In this document: positions 61,877 to 64,000 of the stretch, in pieces
How the letters are laid out: each line of letters opens with the position of its first letter
How positions within the stretch are numbered: the stretch's first letter is position 1
Assembly: GCF_003063245.1 (NCBI RefSeq)
Contig: NZ_MUXE01000003.1
Location: 62,001 to 126,000 of the forward strand
Length of the DNA stretch: 64,000 nt
Direction of reading: 5' to 3'
Source of the DNA: Arcobacter caeni
Lineage (GTDB): Bacteria > Campylobacterota > Campylobacteria > Campylobacterales > Arcobacteraceae
The notes under the pieces: generated by a model
What the model saw: the letters and a program-made list of their open reading frames with translations, nothing else
The model's database searches: none
What the model was told of the DNA's origin: nothing
Position numbers and translations under genes: made by a program

Positions 61877-62260
61877 ATGCAAAAAATAATCAAAATAGTT
61901 TTAGGACTTTTCCTTACATTTACTTTTCTAAATGCAGAACTTTTAGAGCAAAATGGGCAAAAAGATGGATACGAAGTAATATTAAAATCATCAAAAGCTT
62001 TAGTTGTAGGAAGTAATGAACTTGTGATTTCATTATCAAAAGATTCAAAAGTTGTAGAAACAGCAAAAGTAAAAGCAAAGTTTTTTATGCCTGAAATGCC
62101 AGGAATGCCTTATATGGAATCTGAGGATAATGCAACTTTTGTTGATGGAATTTATAAAATGAATATTAATATTCCAATGGGTGGAACATGGCAATATCAA
62201 TTAAAATTTAAAACAAATGATGGCGTTGTTCATACTGTTAAAGGTAGTGTGAATTTATAA
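61877..62260 (+). CDS. FixH/YtkA-like periplasmic protein
   Basis: A 127-residue secreted protein with a signal peptide (KIIKIVLGLFLTFTFLNA). The core FFMPEMPGMPYMESED (about 71-86) is rich in Met and Pro and resembles FixH/YtkA domains found beside copper and other metal-handling genes. It lies before a TolC-type gene with one base shared, so a metal- or drug-efflux role is likely. Confidence 0.72.
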   Translation: MQKIIKIVLGLFLTFTFLNAELLEQNGQKDGYEVILKSSKALVVGSNELVISLSKDSKVVETAKVKAKFFMPEMPGMPYMESEDNATFVDGIYKMNINIPMGGTWQYQLKFKTNDGVVHTVKGSVNL

Positions 62261-63450
62261 TGTTAAAAATATTACTAAGCACATTTTTTGTGAGTTCACT
62301 TTTAAGTGCTGTTACAATTGATGAGTTGGTAAAAAATAGTTTTGAAAAAAACTATGATTTGAAAAGTATAAATAAATCAATAAAAGTAGCAGAAGAACAA
62401 ATAAAAGTTTCTAAAAATTGGGAAAATCCAATGCTTGCTTTTAAAGTAAATAATATTGGATTTAATAAACCTTTATCAAATCAAAAAGAGTATGGAGTTG
62501 AACTTTCTCAAGTTATTCCTATTGGGAATAAACTTGATATTGAAGAGAATATTGCTATAAAAGATAAAAATATCGAGATATTTAATCTAGAAGATAAAAA
62601 ACTGGAGTTGGAATCAAAAATATATGAGTATTCATATAATATTTTGATTTTAGAAAAACGATATAAACTTATAGAAAATTATCAAAAAAACATAGAGAAA
62701 CTAGAAGAGTTAAATACTTCTTTGTATAAATACCAAAAAACTTCTTTAAATGAAGTTCTAAAAACAAAAATATCATATTTGGATTTGAAACTTGAACTTG
62801 AAAATTTAAAAACAAAAATTGATAATTTATATTTGAATTTAGAACAAATAACATATGAAAAAATCCAAAATATAGATGAATTTCTGAATATAAAAGAGAT
62901 AAATAAAACTCAAATAAATCAAGAACTTTTTAATACTCATCCAAAAATAAAAGTGTTAGAAGAAAATAGTTTAAAATACAAAAATATGGCATCTCTTGAA
63001 GAAGCAAAAAAATACTCAAATATAACTTTAAGTGTTGAATATATGCAAAATGATGAACAAGATTATGGAAATTTAACGGTTGGTATTCCACTTCCTTTAT
63101 ATAAAACTGAAAATACAAATGCTTTAAAAGCCAAAATGAACTCAAATGAAACAAACGATAGATTAGGTAGTTATTTGCATAATTTATCTTTGCAAACTGA
63201 TGTTTATTTAAATAATTTAAATCAAAGTGTTAGAAATTATAAATTAATTCAAAAAGAGATAATTCCTCTTAAACAAAAAATCCAAGAAAATATAGAAAAT
63301 TACAATAGTTTTGAGCTGATAAAACCACAAGAAAGCATAGAAAATCTAAATGAATTAATAATTTATGAAACAAAAGCTTTGGATGAAGCTTTGAAATATT
63401 ATGAAAGTTATTCACAACTTTTATATTTTACAAATAAAGGTATAAAATGA
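62260..63450 (+). CDS. TolC-family outer membrane efflux protein
   Basis: A 396-residue protein with a short signal peptide (LKILLSTFFVSSLLSA) and long coiled-coil helices typical of the TolC/CusC family: the start ITIDELVKNSFEKNYDL-like region and repeated Leu/Asn/Lys heptads. It forms an outer membrane channel with the next gene's adaptor. The end overlaps the adaptor start by 4 bases (ATGA). Confidence 0.82.
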   Translation: MLKILLSTFFVSSLLSAVTIDELVKNSFEKNYDLKSINKSIKVAEEQIKVSKNWENPMLAFKVNNIGFNKPLSNQKEYGVELSQVIPIGNKLDIEENIAIKDKNIEIFNLEDKKLELESKIYEYSYNILILEKRYKLIENYQKNIEKLEELNTSLYKYQKTSLNEVLKTKISYLDLKLELENLKTKIDNLYLNLEQITYEKIQNIDEFLNIKEINKTQINQELFNTHPKIKVLEENSLKYKNMASLEEAKKYSNITLSVEYMQNDEQDYGNLTVGIPLPLYKTENTNALKAKMNSNETNDRLGSYLHNLSLQTDVYLNNLNQSVRNYKLIQKEIIPLKQKIQENIENYNSFELIKPQESIENLNELIIYETKALDEALKYYESYSQLLYFTNKGIK

Positions 63451-64000
63451 TTAAAAATATAGTTTTTATCGCCCTACTTTTTAATGGGTTTTTACAAGCA
63501 CAAATTATAGATGCAAAACAGTTATTTAATAAAAAAATGACAAAAGTAACAAAAGAAGAAGTTGTTGTAAACAAAAGTTTTTATGGAATTACAAAAATAG
63601 ATGAATCATCTTTGGTTGATATTGTAAGTAGATTTGATGGATATGTCACAAAACTAAATGCTAATAAAAAATATATGACTATAAAAAAAGGTGAACCTTT
63701 ATATTGGGTATATTCCCAAGAAATTTTAAGTATTCAAAATGAACTTCAAGTTGCAAAAAATTTTAATCAAAATATTTATCAAAGTACATTATCAAAACTT
63801 GATAATTTGGATATTTCAAAAAGTGAACAAGAAAAAATAAAAGCTGGAAAAATAAATTCAAATGGTGCGGTGGTTACTTCTTCTATAAATGGTTTATTAA
63901 TGGAAAAAAATATAAACCAATCAAGTGCTATAAATAAAGGAAATATGCTTTTGCAAATGGCAAGTTTAGACAAAATCTGGTTTATAGCATCTGTTTATCA
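63447..64000 (+). CDS. RND membrane-fusion protein, CusB-like (partial)
   Basis: ATG 63447 opens a frame that runs off the window after about 185 codons. It begins with a signal peptide (MIKNIVFIALLFNGFLQA). FYGITKIDESSLVDIVSRFDGYV is the first lipoyl-type half, the helical hairpin follows (VYSQEILSIQNELQVAKNF), and DKIWFIASVY is typical of the beta-barrel start of CusB-type adaptors. The inner-membrane pump gene is expected downstream outside the window. Confidence 0.8.
   Translation, partial: MIKNIVFIALLFNGFLQAQIIDAKQLFNKKMTKVTKEEVVVNKSFYGITKIDESSLVDIVSRFDGYVTKLNANKKYMTIKKGEPLYWVYSQEILSIQNELQVAKNFNQNIYQSTLSKLDNLDISKSEQEKIKAGKINSNGAVVTSSINGLLMEKNINQSSAINKGNMLLQMASLDKIWFIASVY

Noticed and set aside
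1-64000. CRISPR array
   Set aside because: No regularly spaced repeats of 25-40 bases with unique spacers; the only tandem repeats are the helicase tail and the short 12-bp promoter repeat.
1-64000. tRNA genes
   Set aside because: I found no convincing T-loop (GTTCGAxxC) with acceptor pairing between genes; the one GTTCGAAC-like match near 42978 lies inside asnB.

Overview
The window looks like a chromosomal segment of an Arcobacter-type member of the Campylobacterota. The DNA is strongly AT-rich by eye and arginine is mostly AGA. Gene families and neighbourhoods are typical of that phylum: a mod operon with a free-standing TOBE protein, lutABC with a lactate permease, a lysine-rich N-terminally extended RNase J, an unlinked accBC pair and a PIN-PhoH protein. 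I saw no rRNA, tRNA, CRISPR array, insertion sequence or prophage. Almost all of the sequence is coding, in short operons with 1-14 base overlaps.

Layout. 1-4.9 kb (minus): molybdate operon modE-modA-TOBE-modB-modC-methyltransferase-second ModA-like protein (cut by the window edge), with a ModE-type operator in front. 4.9-7 kb (plus): PPK2 kinase and an MgtC/DUF4010 membrane protein. 7-13 kb: RluA-type pseudouridine synthase, purB, nrdA, a 30-codon ORF, nrdB. 12.9-13.6 kb: a 700-base stretch without ordinary genes, full of inverted repeats and with two tiny ORFs; this is the most unusual part. 13.6-19.3 kb: VOC protein, PocR-PAS-GAF-GGDEF cyclase, orphan GltD-like oxidoreductase, OmpA-like protein with a membrane-anchored HhH protein. 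19.3-23.4 kb (minus): quinone oxidoreductase, gpsA, gatB, SurA-like chaperone. 23.5-33.8 kb (minus): a lactate locus (lutABC, sensor kinase, response regulator, lldP, large FAD/Fe-S lactate dehydrogenase). 33.8-38.8 kb: methyltransferase, dCMP deaminase, accB-accC, DEAD-box helicase. 38.9-44.3 kb (plus): PiT transporter, AEC permease without a normal start codon, asnB, a NifX-like protein and bluB. 44.3-47.1 kb (minus): fumarate reductase-like Fe-S and flavoprotein subunits behind a Phd-like protein. 47.3-54.9 kb (minus): phoH-like, hemJ, rarA, rluB, kdsD, rnj, rsmA. 55-59.9 kb (plus): hisF, SIMPL-like protein, nucleoside phosphorylase-like protein, rlmN, a 33-codon membrane peptide, gltX, RRM protein. 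60-64 kb (plus): two-component system followed by a FixH-like/TolC/membrane-fusion efflux operon that runs off the window.

The best candidate for something undescribed is 13250-13500 on the minus strand. A 20-residue hydrophobic ORF has its ribosome-binding site and start codon inside a three-segment hairpin formed with the RNA's own 5' part. An intrinsic terminator sits inside that hairpin, and an 11-bp perfect long-range pairing joins the 5' leader to the 3' end. This is the architecture of a self-silenced type I toxin mRNA or an attenuated leader. Other items worth checking are the 30-codon ORF between nrdA and nrdB, the 33-codon ORF between rlmN and gltX, the AEC gene that seems to start at ATC, and the soluble fumarate reductase-like pair lacking the FAD-linking histidine.
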